Assembly: GCA_009760885.1 (NCBI GenBank)
Contig: CM019717.1
Span: 47,780,866 to 47,844,865, forward strand
Reading direction: 5' to 3'
DNA from: Achatina immaculata
Taxonomy: Eukaryota > Mollusca > Gastropoda > Stylommatophora > Achatinidae
DNA length: 64,000 nucleotides
The notes under the pieces are model-generated. The model ran no database searches. It saw only the letters and a program-made list of their open reading frames with translations, and was not told where the DNA came from. Both the position numbers and the translations under genes were made by a program. Positions 53,664-64,000 of the stretch are shown here, piece after piece. How positions within the stretch are numbered: position 1 is the first letter of the stretch; each line of letters starts with the position of its first letter.

Positions 53664-55384
53664 AACCTCCCCTCCTCTTATTCGTTCTTACGCACAAGCA
53701 AGACAACGAAGTTAGCTACATTTAGCAACAGTCAAAGTTTTAAAAAAAAATTTGTTTCCTCAAAAATTGGGAGTTGGGACGGCAACCTGAAAAATCCTAT
53801 CGTCAGCTGGTTTTCTTTACTAAAATATTTTGCGTTTATGAAGGCTTTTCTTCGTAGGATTTTGCAGCTGTGGTCGTTGAGATAATGAAAGCTGACTTGA
53901 AGCTTGTGATGTGTACACTGGCACTGGGCCTTACTCTGTTGTTTTTTTTTTTTTTAGGAACCGAATCTTCCGGGTAACGTTTAGTAAGGACTCGTGGAAC
54001 CGGTTCCTGGAACCGATTCCCTTATTAAGTGTGACTGATGATTTGCTTATAAGACAAATGGTAATTTCCTCATATTTTTGCATATGAGATTCCTTACATA
54101 ACTGATATTAGAATTTTGAGCCAGTATTTATACTCAACGTTCACAGTAAAACACACCGAACTGCTGTGAATGAAGGGAATCGAGAAACAGTAATTCAAGA
54201 AGAAAAAAAAAATTCCCCTGCCCACAGGCACTGGTGCCAGATAAAATGCGCGCGTTGCGATATTTTTGGAGTATAGGTGGAAAAGTGAATGTAACAAATT
54301 ATTTCCACGTTAAAAGTATACATATCATGCATGAAAATAGTTGTAAATGTAATAATATTTCATAAGTGAAAAGTTTTTTTATGGAAAAAAATGTAGTGTG
54401 ATGATGATTTTAGCTGATAATTGTGTACTAATTACAATCGGCGATGTCTAGATCTACACTATTTATCATCGGCGATGTCTAGATCTACTGTATCCGATCT
54501 CGCCGTATGATGATACGTGGAATGCTCACTAAATAATGTCAGAAATAACCTTCTAACTAATTCTCCAGTCCGTCTAATAGGTCTAGCTCTACTTGGGTTA
54601 CATTAAAAAGCAGTGGTCTAGTCGTAGGGCATATCCATATGCCTCCGAAGTCGCAAAAAAAAAAAATTGAAAATTCCATCAAATTTCACCCTCATAGCAA
54701 AAGAACGCTTGAATATGATGACAAAGGTCATTGAACATGCGCACTAAATATTTACAATCAAAACGTTACACCGGGTTTTTTTTTTAATGAAACGAAGCAT
54801 GTATCACTATATCGACTTCGGCCCAAACTTGACAAACCGAAGGTAACGCTATAAAAACTCGGGCTGGGGAAAAGACAGTTTTACGAGTGGACACTAATAT
54901 GTTAACAAATAAAATCAGCAAATTTAATGACCGCGAAGTGCACTAATATATAGCTGCTGTGATTGAAATGGTTCAGCAGTTAATACTGAATGAAATAAGG
55001 TTCTAATGGTTATCGTTAAAGGAAGGGGAGAATGGGGGGGGGGGGAAGAGAAGGGGCAACTGCAGAGTGACAAGACGCGATGACGGTATTGTTCTGATGG
55101 CAAGACTTTCAAATAAAATCTCCCGCCATTACACACCAGCTTGTCTACACTGTTGCCCGCCAGCAAACGGCTCTGCTTGTATTTGGAAATAGTTTGGTTC
55201 CTACAAGTCTCCCAAAGCAGCCTAGCCAGCCGTTATTGTAAAACCATCATCGGGTTTCTGAAACGGATTATACATTTCCTTGTAGGATGTCTCGTTCCAA
55301 CCTGCTAAATTTTGATGTTACATTCAGAAACTGTCCACTCTCTGGAAGTCAAATACGCACAGTAAAACCACGAAACTTAATTTT
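53664..55384. other. No gene seen
   Basis: A local duplication ATCGGCGATGTCTAGATCTA lies at 54438 and 54470. Short poly-A, poly-T and poly-G runs occur. Nothing coding is recognised. Confidence 0.5.
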
Positions 55385-55870
55385 TTTTTCAACTCCTGTG
55401 TGATCCCAGTGTTAACATACCGTTGTGAGAGTTGGAAATCAACCAGTCGACTCAATCAAAGACTTGATGCATTTGAGAACAAATGTCTCGGTAGACTATT
55501 GAACATCAGATGGTCCGACATTAAATCGAGCGAGTCAATAAGACAGGAATTGAACCAAGTCTACGTATCAAGATACATCAAAAGACGTCGATGGGTCTGT
55601 TTCGGCCATGTTCTCAGAATGGACGAATCCAGACTTCCTCGCCAGGCCCTCACATGGTCATCGAAGGGCAAAAGAAAGCAAAGCAGGCCAAGGGAGACTC
55701 TACGTAGAACCATCACTAGAGAGAGTACAACTTTGGGATTCAAGTTCATCTAAGACCTACAGCGGGCGGCGGCGAGTCGTCAGACACGGAAAGATATGAT
55801 TTCCGCCCTATGAGCCAATGTTGGCCCTAAAGGAATGTCAATCAAATCTAAAGCGAGTCCAAGCTGATGC
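55385..55870 (+). mobile_element. LINE C-terminal fragment
   Basis: The ORF at 55400-55753 encodes LTYRCESWKSTSRLNQRLDA, FENKCLGRLLNIRWSDIKSS, RRRWVCFGHVLRMDESRLPR and GKRKQSRPRETLRRTITRES. Past one stop the frame continues DLQRAAASRQTRKDMISAL. This is a LINE tail distinct from families A and B and related to family C in block order. No polymerase domain is present. Confidence 0.85.
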
Positions 55871-57044
55871 TACTCGTTATCAGGAATGAGTACCCAGTTT
55901 TACTGGAAGAACCGAAAGAACCGGTTCCTACTTCGGTTCTTGCCCACCTGTACTGTAGACCAGAATTGTAGAGTCGTATACCAGACCTTCGAGCCCAGTT
56001 TGGACTCGATGTGTGTTATATGATATGTGATATATGATATGCGATATATGATATGTAATATATTTCTACTGATTCGATATCGGCTCTCTAATTTTACACT
56101 GGTCTACTCCAAAAACTTCGACTCCACACAAAATTGCTTCTGTCTCCGTCTCCAGTCCCACGGCCTCATCGTCTACCAATTTTTCCAACATCATGTCTTA
56201 CTTGTATCAGTAGCAAAGTTTAACTTTTATCATCAGCCTGCATAAGATTTTAAAAAAATATTTATCATCATTTGTTAACATTCTTGCGGAGTGTGACATT
56301 TTTACGACAGTTATCCATTATTTTTCTTCATAAACGTTGCTGTTATCATTAATTATAGATAAAATTATCAGGTATGTATACGTATATTTTTTTTCAAGTT
56401 ACAAACCAAAAGCAGTTGCTTCTATTGTGTTAGCTGCCAGCGAACTTCGCCAGAACCATGAGGGGCAGCATGTCTCCCAGGTCAGCGGCTGCTGCCACGT
56501 GATATTTCCACGCTGACTCCCTCCCTAGTTTTTATTTATTATCTAGATTATCCATCACATAAGGAACTGGGCAGAGTTTCAGGAATAAGTTAAAATAATT
56601 CTCATTCTATCCAGAGACTGAGAAAGTTTGAAACGGACGAACAGATTAATGAAATTTATTTACGAAACGTGAAGGCAGCCAGGCCTCTTTGGCAATCTTC
56701 GTTTCATCTTCCAGCTTTCACTCAGCTCTCTCAAACATCCGGTTTAGTAAAAGTACAAGCAGTAAATACTCAGAGAGCATAACAAATATACAAAATGGCA
56801 AAACTATTGTTCAAGTTAAAATACATTACAGGCAGCTCCCGCGTTACAAACGTCCGATTTAAGCACAACCCGCAGTTACGAAAGACCCCCCGTAAAGCCC
56901 ATTGCATTAAAAATTAGAGTTGCATACAACAGTTCACAATAACAAGAGGGCGCTACTTTGCGGTGCGCATTAAAACATTACGCATCTACAAAGGTACGTC
57001 GGTTTCTTTAATTTTTTTTTTAAAGGGTACACTGTATAATACGA
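55871..57044. other. No gene seen; possible transposon edge near 56830
   Basis: At 56826-56880 CAGGCAGCTCCCGCGTTACA resembles termini seen on some DNA transposons, but no partner end was found. Confidence 0.4.
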
Positions 57045-57330
57045 AGGTCATACCGAAAGTCATGAGCACAAATGTTTTAAAAATCATAATTTTGTAAAAA
57101 GAGAAAATATAAATATATCACCTCTACTGCATCCTTTTTTTTTTTCACTTTTCAACGCAATCTCAATTTCTCTGCACACATTTTTCCCATCGCTCTGCAA
57201 GTTTGAAAATACCCTCCCGGCAGAATTCCGTTCCAGTTGACCGACGGCACAGACGCACTGCTTTCTGGACGTTCTCTCCTGTGGGAGAGCACAAACTTTT
57301 CTATAGCCTGGGGTTTCAGTCATTTCCTGT
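57045..57330 (-). pseudogene. DDE transposase C-terminal remnant (mariner-like)
   Basis: The minus strand reads EFCREGIFKLAERWEKCVQR, the closing motif (G.F.L..RW.KCI) of many mariner-type transposases. A stop and a frame change follow. Only about 50 residues are left. Confidence 0.55.
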
Positions 57331-57504
57331 ACTGCATTGTGTCATATTTCAAGATTTGCAGCAATATATAACAATATTTTCCCTACTTGTGTCCCAGTCT
57401 TATGTTTTTCACTTCTTTATTTCATCTGCGATTGCCCCATTGCTTATTTATCATCGTTTATTAGGCGCTACATTCTCTCTTTAAGCGCTGTGCCGTATAA
57501 CGTT

Positions 57505-57511
57505 GGCGGTC

Positions 57512-57556
<45 letters not shown>

Positions 57557-57570
57557 GTCGTCGTCATAGT
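57505..57570. repeat. (ATC)n(GTC)n microsatellite
   Basis: The trinucleotide run yields the poly-histidine and poly-aspartate ORFs on the two strands. Confidence 0.93.
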
Positions 57571-58288
57571 CGTCGTCGTTACAGTGCCGACTGGCGTTGG
57601 CTATTATACTTCTCCATAGTACCCGATTCTTCACGCAGGCCATCAGCTCAGTTGATGATCTCCTCTCACACCGTCTCGTCAGACTGTTCATTATCATTCA
57701 GGCTATGCAATATCATTTATCTCTGTCTTCCCCTGGCTCTTATTCCTTCTGTTTTTCCTACTTTTACAATGTTTTCAATGCTCCCCTCTTCTCATTGCAT
57801 GTCCTATGAAAGTAAATATTACACGAAAGTACATGCCAACTTTACCATTAAAAATATCCCATCACTGTAGTAACTTCACGCGACTTTGTGTGTTTCAAGC
57901 CTGTCTCTATGTCGTTATAAGATAACTGTGCATCATCTTCAGAACTACCAGCTGCTCGAGCATACACTCGAATAATATTTGTTTGTTGGTCGTCCTTTCA
58001 GTTGGACTAGTAGGACTCGGTCCGAGATGTTCAAATATTCCACACATATCTTCGTAGTTTGCTCGTCAAATATTATACCTGCTCCTCGTTCATGTTTATC
58101 ACCTCATGAATATACAGAATTATTCACAAGTCTGTGGAACATTTAAAAGCTTCGCAACAAATAAACTACGTAACGGATCATGATAATGCTTACGCCAGGA
58201 GAGAGAGAAACTCTTCAAGTTTTTTTTTTAAATAAAGCCCGGGCTCAGAGCTCCCATGGTTTGCCGCTAGGAGGCAGCAGTAGTATAT
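57571..58288. other. No gene seen
   Basis: ORFs without motifs. Confidence 0.45.
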
Positions 58289-58594
58289 ATGGCGCTCGGT
58301 AAACGTGAGCAGTCATTTTGCATTTTGGAATATTCAAAAGCCTCGTCCGTTATGATTATGCAGCGACGATTTCGAGCGGAATTCCAGAAGGCGGCACGTG
58401 TTTTCAACAGTGTCAAGAAGTGGTATGGGAAATTCCGGGATGAAGGCTGTCTATGCACAGCTCCTCGACAGGGACGTCCAGAACTAAGCGAAGAAACTGT
58501 GAATCGTGTTAGAGAAGCTTACCAACAAAGCCCCCGCAGGTCAACCACACGGAGAATTCGCCACATTGTTGATTGCGAGACTCCTAGCTGTTAA
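58289..58594 (+). pseudogene. DUF4817-like transposon-derived helix-turn-helix fragment
   Basis: A 101-codon ORF beginning MALGKREQSFCILEYSKASS has MIMQRRFRAEFQKA, then VKKWYGKFRDEGCLC, GRPELSEETVNRVREAYQQS and PRRSTTRRIRHI. This order is that of the helix-turn-helix domain called DUF4817, widespread as a transposon-derived N-terminal domain in invertebrate genomes. The usual turn between the first and second helices (after FQKA) appears shortened, and the frame ends before any catalytic domain. It may be a truncated transposase. Confidence 0.75.
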
Positions 58595-58974
58595 CTTGCA
58601 CGTGTGTAGACACATTGTATTACTGTATATTTATTAGAGTTTATTTTCTCTGCAATTGTCCATCTAACTTCACTCATTTCTAGTATGTTGATCTTCGTCC
58701 TTTACATGTCCCTTTTTTTAACGTTTCATTGGTGATTATCCTTCTCCATTTCTGCAATGAGCGAAAAGAAGGTACACTTCACCTGTCTACTCCCATCACT
58801 GGCAAAATGACAGCTTAACCACCTTCGACATGCGTGTCTGGCATCTGATAAAGGAAGAAATCAGCCGTGACTATTACCTGTCTTAACACACGATATGTGG
58901 GTTGCTTGGAATCTCAGAATGGCGAGAGTTTTCTTCCAAGATAAGCCACGCTGGTGTCAGAAAATATTCGAACA
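58595..58974. other. No gene seen
   Basis: Nothing recognised. Confidence 0.45.
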
Positions 58975-59165
58975 CAAAAAGAGAAAGAAAACATTGGTCA
59001 GGTGATGCAAATAATAAATAAAAAAAATAGGGAAGGAAATTGGTCACGTGATGCAAAGAATTTTTAAAAAGGAAGAAAACATTGGTTAAGTGATGAAAAC
59101 AATTTTTAAAAAAAAAGAGAAAGAAAACATTCGTTAAGTGATGCAAACCATTTTTTAAAAGGATG
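58975..59165. repeat. About 53-bp degenerate tandem repeat, 3-4 copies
   Basis: Units contain AAGAAAACATTGGT(C/T)A(A/G)GTGATG and AATTTTTAAAAA, with indels. Confidence 0.8.
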
Positions 59166-59486
59166 AAAAAAGTTAATATTCAAGGAAAGCCAATAAAAAT
59201 GTCAAAAGCAAAGAGAAATGAATGAAGATGACGACAAGTGAGAGACAGAAAGCAATAATAAAGAAACACGGATTTAAATGTGTAGTGTAAATACAAGCAG
59301 CCCTCAGTTTTCACCAAGGATGCGTTCTTAAACGAACCGACGTAATCGGAACAGACGTAAATTGAAACAATTTTATAATGGGAAATCAGTGGCATGCATT
59401 CCCAGCACCCAAACATAGACGAGTAATATCATTAGAAATATATTGGCATTACATTATAATGATATATATATATATAGTGCACTTAC

Positions 59487-59964
59487 AGTCAACTAAAGAA
59501 GCTGTGGAGAGGACAGACAGAGCTACAAAAATTAAGATTTTAAAGGACATGCATCTTTTCCGTCGCTTTCCCGTCCTGTGAAACCTGGGCACTTAAGAAA
59601 ACAGCAGAGAAACACATATGTACCTTTGAATGTAAATGCTATAGAAGAGTCCTTCAAGTATCATGGACATAGAAAAAAAACAAATATATCAATGCTACAA
59701 GAATTTAATATTGAAGAACTTCGGTTAGTAAAGAAGATTAAACGGAGAAAACTTAGGTATTGCGGACATATTAAACATCATGAAGGTTTGGAGAAGACAG
59801 TATTGGAAGGGTATATAATAAAAAAAGGAAAGAAAGACCCACGACGAAGATGGCAACGATACATTGTTGATGATTTGCGAATGGATGCATCAGTAGCAGG
59901 GCATCTTGCTTACAACCGCGAGGCCTTCAAGAACAGTACCGCAAGGGACATGCTAAAGATTTGA
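59487..59964 (+). mobile_element. RTE-like LINE fragment, family A
   Basis: It runs from GAAGCTGTGGAGAGGACAGA through TWALKKTAEKH (with a frameshift) to a 128-codon ORF (59578-59964) with SMLQEFNIEELRLVKKIKRR and RWQRYIVDDLRMDASVAG. It ends GCAAGGGACATGCTAAAG. It is more diverged than other copies and directly precedes the inverted-repeat element at 59990. Confidence 0.87.
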
Positions 59965-59989
59965 TGACACTTACAACTGGCAGTGGCGT

Positions 59990-60130
59990 AATGTGTCGCA
60001 AGTTCACTGACTATGTCCCTGATTGAGAATCGCCATGTTTTTTGTTTTGTTCTTTTAAAGAAAGGACACGGTGTAAACTTTCTGGTTATCTTCTTTCTTT
60101 ATTTCAACATTTGATGATAAGACCTCAAGG
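59990..60130 (+). repeat. Left long terminal inverted repeat
   Basis: Blocks in order: TCACTG, GTCCCTGATTGAGAATCGCC, TCTTTTAAAGAAAG, GTGTAAACT, TATCTTCTTTCTTTATTTCA, ATAAGACCTC. Confidence 0.85.
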
Positions 60131-60606
60131 GTCTGACGCTCCTCCTCGAGGTAGCAACGCTTTCTTGATCGTGGTTAATTTCGCAGAGACCATTAGTGAG
60201 TTTATCTATACCTGAAAGGATTCTCTGGAGATCGCTTTTCTTCATTTCTCGTAGAGGAAGTTCATCCCCGTTTCCTTTCTCTTCTCCCTTTTGGGGATAT
60301 CTGGCGTATTTTATGCAGCCTGTCCTTAAATGAAACCCTCTTGAGTAAACGCCTCACCATGTCAGATAATGAATACTCGCTTGGCTGCCGTGGAAAGGTT
60401 AATAGCTCTAAGTTAAAATCAGTGCTGGTAAGAATTACAATGAATGAGAAGCGGCACCAGGAAATTTCTGTCACCTTTTTTAACCCTCGTTTGAAAATCG
60501 TCCTTATTTTGAATCGGCGCAAATCCAGGTCTGGCCGCATTAGAAATCTAGAGAAATAAAAACAGGAATAGCCACAAAATTGGATTTAGTTTATACAAAA
60601 AATATC

Positions 60607-60738
60607 CTGGAGGTCTTATTAAATTTTGAAATAAAGAAAGAAGATATCAGACAGTTTACAGCGCATGCTTTCTTTAAAAGAAAAAAAAAACTTGGCGATT
60701 CTCAGTCAGGGACTTCGGCAGTGAGCTTACGTCACATT
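60607..60738 (-). repeat. Right long terminal inverted repeat
   Basis: On the minus strand the blocks are TCACTG, GTCCCTGACTGAGAATCGCC, TCTTTTAAAGAAAG, CTGTAAACT, TATCTTCTTTCTTTATTTCA and ATAAGACCTC, matching the left repeat in order. Confidence 0.85.
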
Positions 60739-60896
60739 TAAAAAAAAAAACAAACCAGAAAGGCAAACAAGATACTGGCAGCTGATAAACTCAGGATTAA
60801 TGAAGACAGAGATCCAATAATTTCTCAAGGTGTAATGATAAGGCGGAAGCTAGAACGTATTTGAGAGGGAGATTCAAGTGATGCATCACTCCGAAC

Positions 60897-61242
60897 CCCA
60901 GAGGGCTTCCCCTGTTCTAAGAAGAGGGCACAGAAGGCTTCACCTGTTTTAAGAAGAGACCACGGAGGGCTTCCCTTGTTTTAAGAAGAGGACAGGGAGG
61001 GCTTCCCCTGTTGTAAGAAGAGAGCACAGTGGGCTTCACCTGTTCTAAGAAGAGGGCACAGAGGGCTTCACCTGTTGTAAGAAGAAAGCACAGAGGCTTC
61101 CCTTGTTTTAAGGAGAGGGCACAGAGGGCTTCACCTGTTGTAAGAAGAAAGCACAGAAGGCTTCCCTTGTTTTAAGGAGCGGGCACAGAGGGCTTTCTCT
61201 GTCCTAAGAAGTGGGCAAAGAGGGCTTCCGTTGTTTTAAGGA
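60897..61242. repeat. 32-bp minisatellite, left part
   Basis: The unit contains AAGAGGGCACAGAGGGCTTC and CCCTGTTTTAAG. It is interrupted after TTTTAAGGA at 61242 by a Penelope-like element and resumes at 62735. Confidence 0.93.
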
Positions 61243-62139
61243 CTTACTACTTCTATCTACTATAAACCTACAGACTCTCACAGCTACCTCCTGTACTCTT
61301 CCTCCCATCCCAGATCGTGTAAGGACTCTATTCCTTTTTCCCAGCTTCTTAGGTTGCGACGTTTGTGTAAGGAGGATTTGGATTTCCAGGATCAAGGCCA
61401 CAAATTACTAGATTTCTTCCGTCAACGCGGCTATCCAGACCACGTTCTCTCGTCGTCTTGGATCCGCATTAGCCACATATCGCGGCAACAAGCCCTCACC
61501 CCTAAACCGCACTGTTGCTCGGACAGGGTGAAACTAGTACTCACGTACCATCCCCATAGTTTGGCAGTTAAAAACATACTGTTTCGCCATCTCCACCTCC
61601 TCCAGACCGAGCCTGAGACACGTGAACTTTTTGGGGAACCCCCATTGGTGGCTTACAGACGTGACAAAAACCTCAGGGACCTTTTAATTCGTAGTCATCT
61701 TAAGACAGATGACACTTTTTATGGTACCAGACGTTGTGGACGCCGTAGATGCAACACTTGTCCGTTTGTTGTCGAGGCCAGCCAGATCTCTTTCCCTAAA
61801 TCCACGTTGTCGGTACAGGAGGGCTTCATCTGCACTTCACGAAATGTCATTTATGTTATCATGTGCAAACGTTGCGGTTTGAAGTACATAGGGGAAACTG
61901 GCTTACGGTTAGGAGATCGATTTCGCCAGCATCTCAATGATATTTCTAAGAGGGCCTGGACACCTGTGGCTAAACATTTTTGCCTTGGTAACCACAGGGG
62001 CAAACAGGACATTTCGGTTAGTGCGATCCGCTCTTGTTCCGCAGATGTACGATCTCGGAGGGTCTTAGAACAGCGCCTTATTTTCCAGACTGGCTGTCTC
62101 CACCCAGCTGGAATTAACAATGTCTTCAGCTTTCTGTAA
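61243..62139 (+). CDS. Penelope-like polyprotein fragment: RT end plus GIY-YIG endonuclease
   Basis: The frame is open for 298 codons from the element's first base to the stop, with no stop or frameshift. It opens with TSIYYKPTDSHSYLLYSSSH and SIPFSQLLRLRRLC, the conserved end of the Penelope-type reverse transcriptase. A cysteine cluster RRCGRRRCNTCPF follows. The GIY-YIG-type nuclease reads YVIMCKRCGLKYIGETGLRL with the catalytic-type arginine in GDRFRQHL. It ends NNVFSFL. Full elements encode about 700-900 residues, so about two thirds of the protein, including the polymerase active site, is missing; it has no start codon of its own. In this family the reverse transcriptase and nuclease act in target-primed insertion. 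Confidence 0.92.
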   Translation, partial: LTTSIYYKPTDSHSYLLYSSSHPRSCKDSIPFSQLLRLRRLCKEDLDFQDQGHKLLDFFRQRGYPDHVLSSSWIRISHISRQQALTPKPHCCSDRVKLVLTYHPHSLAVKNILFRHLHLLQTEPETRELFGEPPLVAYRRDKNLRDLLIRSHLKTDDTFYGTRRCGRRRCNTCPFVVEASQISFPKSTLSVQEGFICTSRNVIYVIMCKRCGLKYIGETGLRLGDRFRQHLNDISKRAWTPVAKHFCLGNHRGKQDISVSAIRSCSADVRSRRVLEQRLIFQTGCLHPAGINNVFSFL

Positions 62140-62734
62140 CTTCTTTCTTTTTCCACTGGCCTTTTTTATACTCTAATTTCTTTCTCCATGCTACCCCTCC
62201 CTACTACCATCCTATTTCCTTCTCTGCCAACATATTGGTCTTGTCCCATTCACCAGTTTTACATTTCCTCCCTGTAGGTGTTTAAGTTCTTCATTCATTA
62301 TCTCTCGCGTCCTCTTTTCTCTCCCCTTCCCCCCCCCCCCCCCACCACCTCTAGCGGCTATCATGTTTCTATTGCCTTCCTCTCTCTCCGCTTCTTCGCT
62401 ATGATTGGCTATATCGGGAATCTTTTGTCTGTAGGCAACGTTTTTTTTTTTTTTTCTTCCTCCTCCTTCTTCCACACACAATTAAGCTTTGCTGAGAGCA
62501 AGACGCTTCAGATAAGTTATATATGTTTGTATTTTGTTTTTGCATGTATCCTCGAATAAGGCTCACGCCGAAATATCGGATGTTGTATGTTTTTCATTTA
62601 TACATTCTCATACTTTATATTCGTTTTTTTCTCACCTTGCTCACTTCCTCCCTCACTTTGTAAAACTGCACCATACACCTCTATCTACCTTATTTATATT
62701 AACCAGTTTTACTGCAGTCGCCATCCCTTTTATC
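61243..62734 (+). mobile_element. Penelope-like element, 5'-truncated
   Basis: The element starts inside the reverse transcriptase domain, carries an intact linker and GIY-YIG endonuclease, and ends with a 595-bp 3' UTR that holds the family GGCTCACGCCGAAATATCGG phrase. It sits in the 32-bp minisatellite and is flanked by the 9-bp direct repeat TTTTAAGGA (61234-61242 and 62735-62743), a good candidate target duplication. 5' truncation is common in Penelope-like elements. Confidence 0.9.
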
Positions 62735-63222
62735 TTTTAAGGAGAGGGCACGGAAGGCTCCCCCTGTTGTAAGAAGAAGGCACAGAGGCTTCCCTTGTTT
62801 TAAGGAGAGGGCACAGAGGGCTTTCTCTGTTCTAAGAAGAGGGCATGGAGGGCTTCCCCTATTTTAAGAAGAGGGCACAGAGGGCTTTCTCTGTTCTAAG
62901 AAGAGGGCATGGAGGGCTTCCCCTATTTTAAGAAGAGGGCACGGAAGGCTTCCCCTGTTGTAAGAAGAAGGCACAGAGGCTTCCTTTGTTTTAAGGAGAG
63001 GGCACAGAGGGCTTTCTCTGTTCTAAGAAGAGGACACAGAGGGCATTCTCTGTTCTAAGAAGAGGGCACAGAGGGCATTCTCTGTTCTAAGAAGAGGACA
63101 CAGAGGGCATTCTCTGTTCTAAGAAGAGGGCACGGAGGGCTTCCACTATTTTAAGAAGAGGGCACAGAGGGCTTCCCCTGTTTCAAGGAGAGAGCACAAA
63201 GAGCTTCTCCAGTTTTAAACAC
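62735..63222. repeat. 32-bp minisatellite, right part
   Basis: It resumes with TTTTAAGGAGAGGGCACGGA. About 15 units follow, with variants CTTTCTCTGTTCTAAG and CTTCCCCTATTTTAAG. Confidence 0.93.
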
Positions 63223-63248
63223 GTGTCGTGCCGAACAGCGTCGGCGAT

Positions 63249-63415
63249 CCGGCTTCTCCCTTCTCCGCGGTCCTTCTGTTCATAGTCAGATTCTTTTCTT
63301 TTCCCGGCTTCTCCCTTCTCCGCGGTCCTTCTGTTCATAGTCAGATTCTTTTCTTTTCCCGGCTTCTCCCTTCTCCGCGGTCCTTCTGTTCATAGTCAGA
63401 TTCTTTTCTTTTCCC
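63249..63415. repeat. 55-bp tandem repeat, 3 copies
   Basis: Identical copies start at 63249, 63304 and 63359, containing CCGGCTTCTCCCTTCTCCGC and CATAGTCAGATTCTTTTC. Confidence 0.97.
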
Positions 63416-64000
63416 CTTTCGTTATGTCGGTTTCTTTAGATATTTTTCTTTCACCTTTTTTTCTTTTTTTTTCCTCTTCGTCCCCCCCCCCACCCCACCT
63501 CTGGTCATTACCAAGTACTGAAACCTCTGTCTTCTTTTGATATGTCCAAAGAGTTTTGATTGTCCTTTTCTTATGATATTTTATTGTAAGTTTTTCTTGT
63601 TGTGCGAATTCTTTGAGAATTTCCTTGTGACATCTCTTTTGCTTCTAATTTCATTTTCAGTTGTTAATTGTACAACTTCACGACCATATAGAAACATCGC
63701 CTCTGTTATATGCTTTTTCTCACTTTTACGGGTATTCTCTTATATGTTTGTATTTAATTCTACAAAAAGGCTTATTTTGCTCTCTCTGTTCGTTATTTGA
63801 TTTCGTTTGTGCACTTATCATCAGCCGTTATACTGTTGTTCCGGGGTAAATGAGTCTATATATTTGTATCCATGTTCCAGTGTTCGTGGATATTGGCAGT
63901 ATCTTATACTACTGGATTGTTGTATGCTCTTCGTTTATAATATGTTAATCTTACGGTCTGTCATTCTTGTTTCTGCCCATTTTCTTCCCCCTTTCTATCT
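63416..64000. other. No gene seen; possible Penelope-like 3' UTR remnant
   Basis: T-rich sequence. At about 63880-63990 GTTGTATGCTC, TTATAATATGTTAATCTTAC and TTTCTGCCCATTTTCTTCCC resemble, weakly, the 3' UTR phrases at 44430 and 62580. Confidence 0.35.

Larger units (their letters stand above)
59990..60738. mobile_element. Unclassified 750-bp element with long terminal inverted repeats
   Basis: The two ends (59990-60130 and 60607-60738) are inverted copies of each other over about 130-140 bp at roughly 85% identity by eye. The interior of about 475 bp has overlapping short ORFs on both strands (60341-60559 plus, 60262-60540 minus) without motifs I recognise. It may be a MITE, a foldback element or an inverted pair of another repeat. 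No target duplication was identified. Confidence 0.75.

Noticed and set aside
57337..57870. ORF with a poly-histidine stretch
   Set aside because: It is an (ATC)n microsatellite read in frame; no flanking homology.
62278..62772. Phe/Ser-rich ORFs after the GIY-YIG gene
   Set aside because: They lie in the T-rich 3' UTR of the Penelope-like element and have no motifs.

Overview
This is nuclear DNA from an animal, most likely a mollusc or another lophotrochozoan; the lineage is inferred from overall character, not proven. It is AT-rich, has no operons and no long bacterial-type ORFs, and carries one gene split by canonical GT-AG introns. The rest is diverged LINE, Penelope-like, Tc1/mariner, hAT-like and tRNA-SINE copies plus many minisatellite arrays.

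The one host gene I can support lies on the + strand from about 10500 to 29616. It encodes a Golgi type II membrane sulfotransferase of the CHST15 type (GalNAc 4-sulfate 6-O-sulfotransferase-like). Six coding exons (10592-10891, 15066-15381, 18565-18699, 26017-26173, 27758-27914, 29469-29616) join in phase into 404 codons plus one base. Both PAPS-binding motifs are visible. I could not find the last exon, expected to add about 55-65 residues; it may lie beyond the window or be lost in the repeats. The acceptor of the fourth coding exon sits at the end of a 73-bp tandem repeat that copies the acceptor and the first bases of the exon twice upstream.

Layout. 1-2500: nested insertions, with a LINE tail inside another LINE and a nearly intact Tc1/mariner element inside the tail. 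2500-10500: SINEs, small LINE fragments, minisatellites and an unclassified repeat family. 10500-29600: the sulfotransferase gene, its introns filled with 24-79-bp arrays and LINE fragments. 29600-43500: LINE and SINE fragments, a hAT-like MITE, a perfect 72-bp palindrome and a head-to-head LINE pair. 43500-53000: compound (GT)n(GA)n arrays and a LINE with endonuclease and reverse transcriptase remnants. 53000-64000: further LINE and transposase remnants, an unclassified 750-bp element with long inverted terminal repeats, and a 5'-truncated Penelope-like element inserted into a 32-bp minisatellite with a 9-bp target duplication.

Most long ORFs here are products of minisatellites whose unit length is a multiple of three. 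I see no convincing new multigene system. The best leads are the duplicated splice acceptor, the long-TIR element, the perfect palindrome, and LINE families whose 3' tails are microsatellites.
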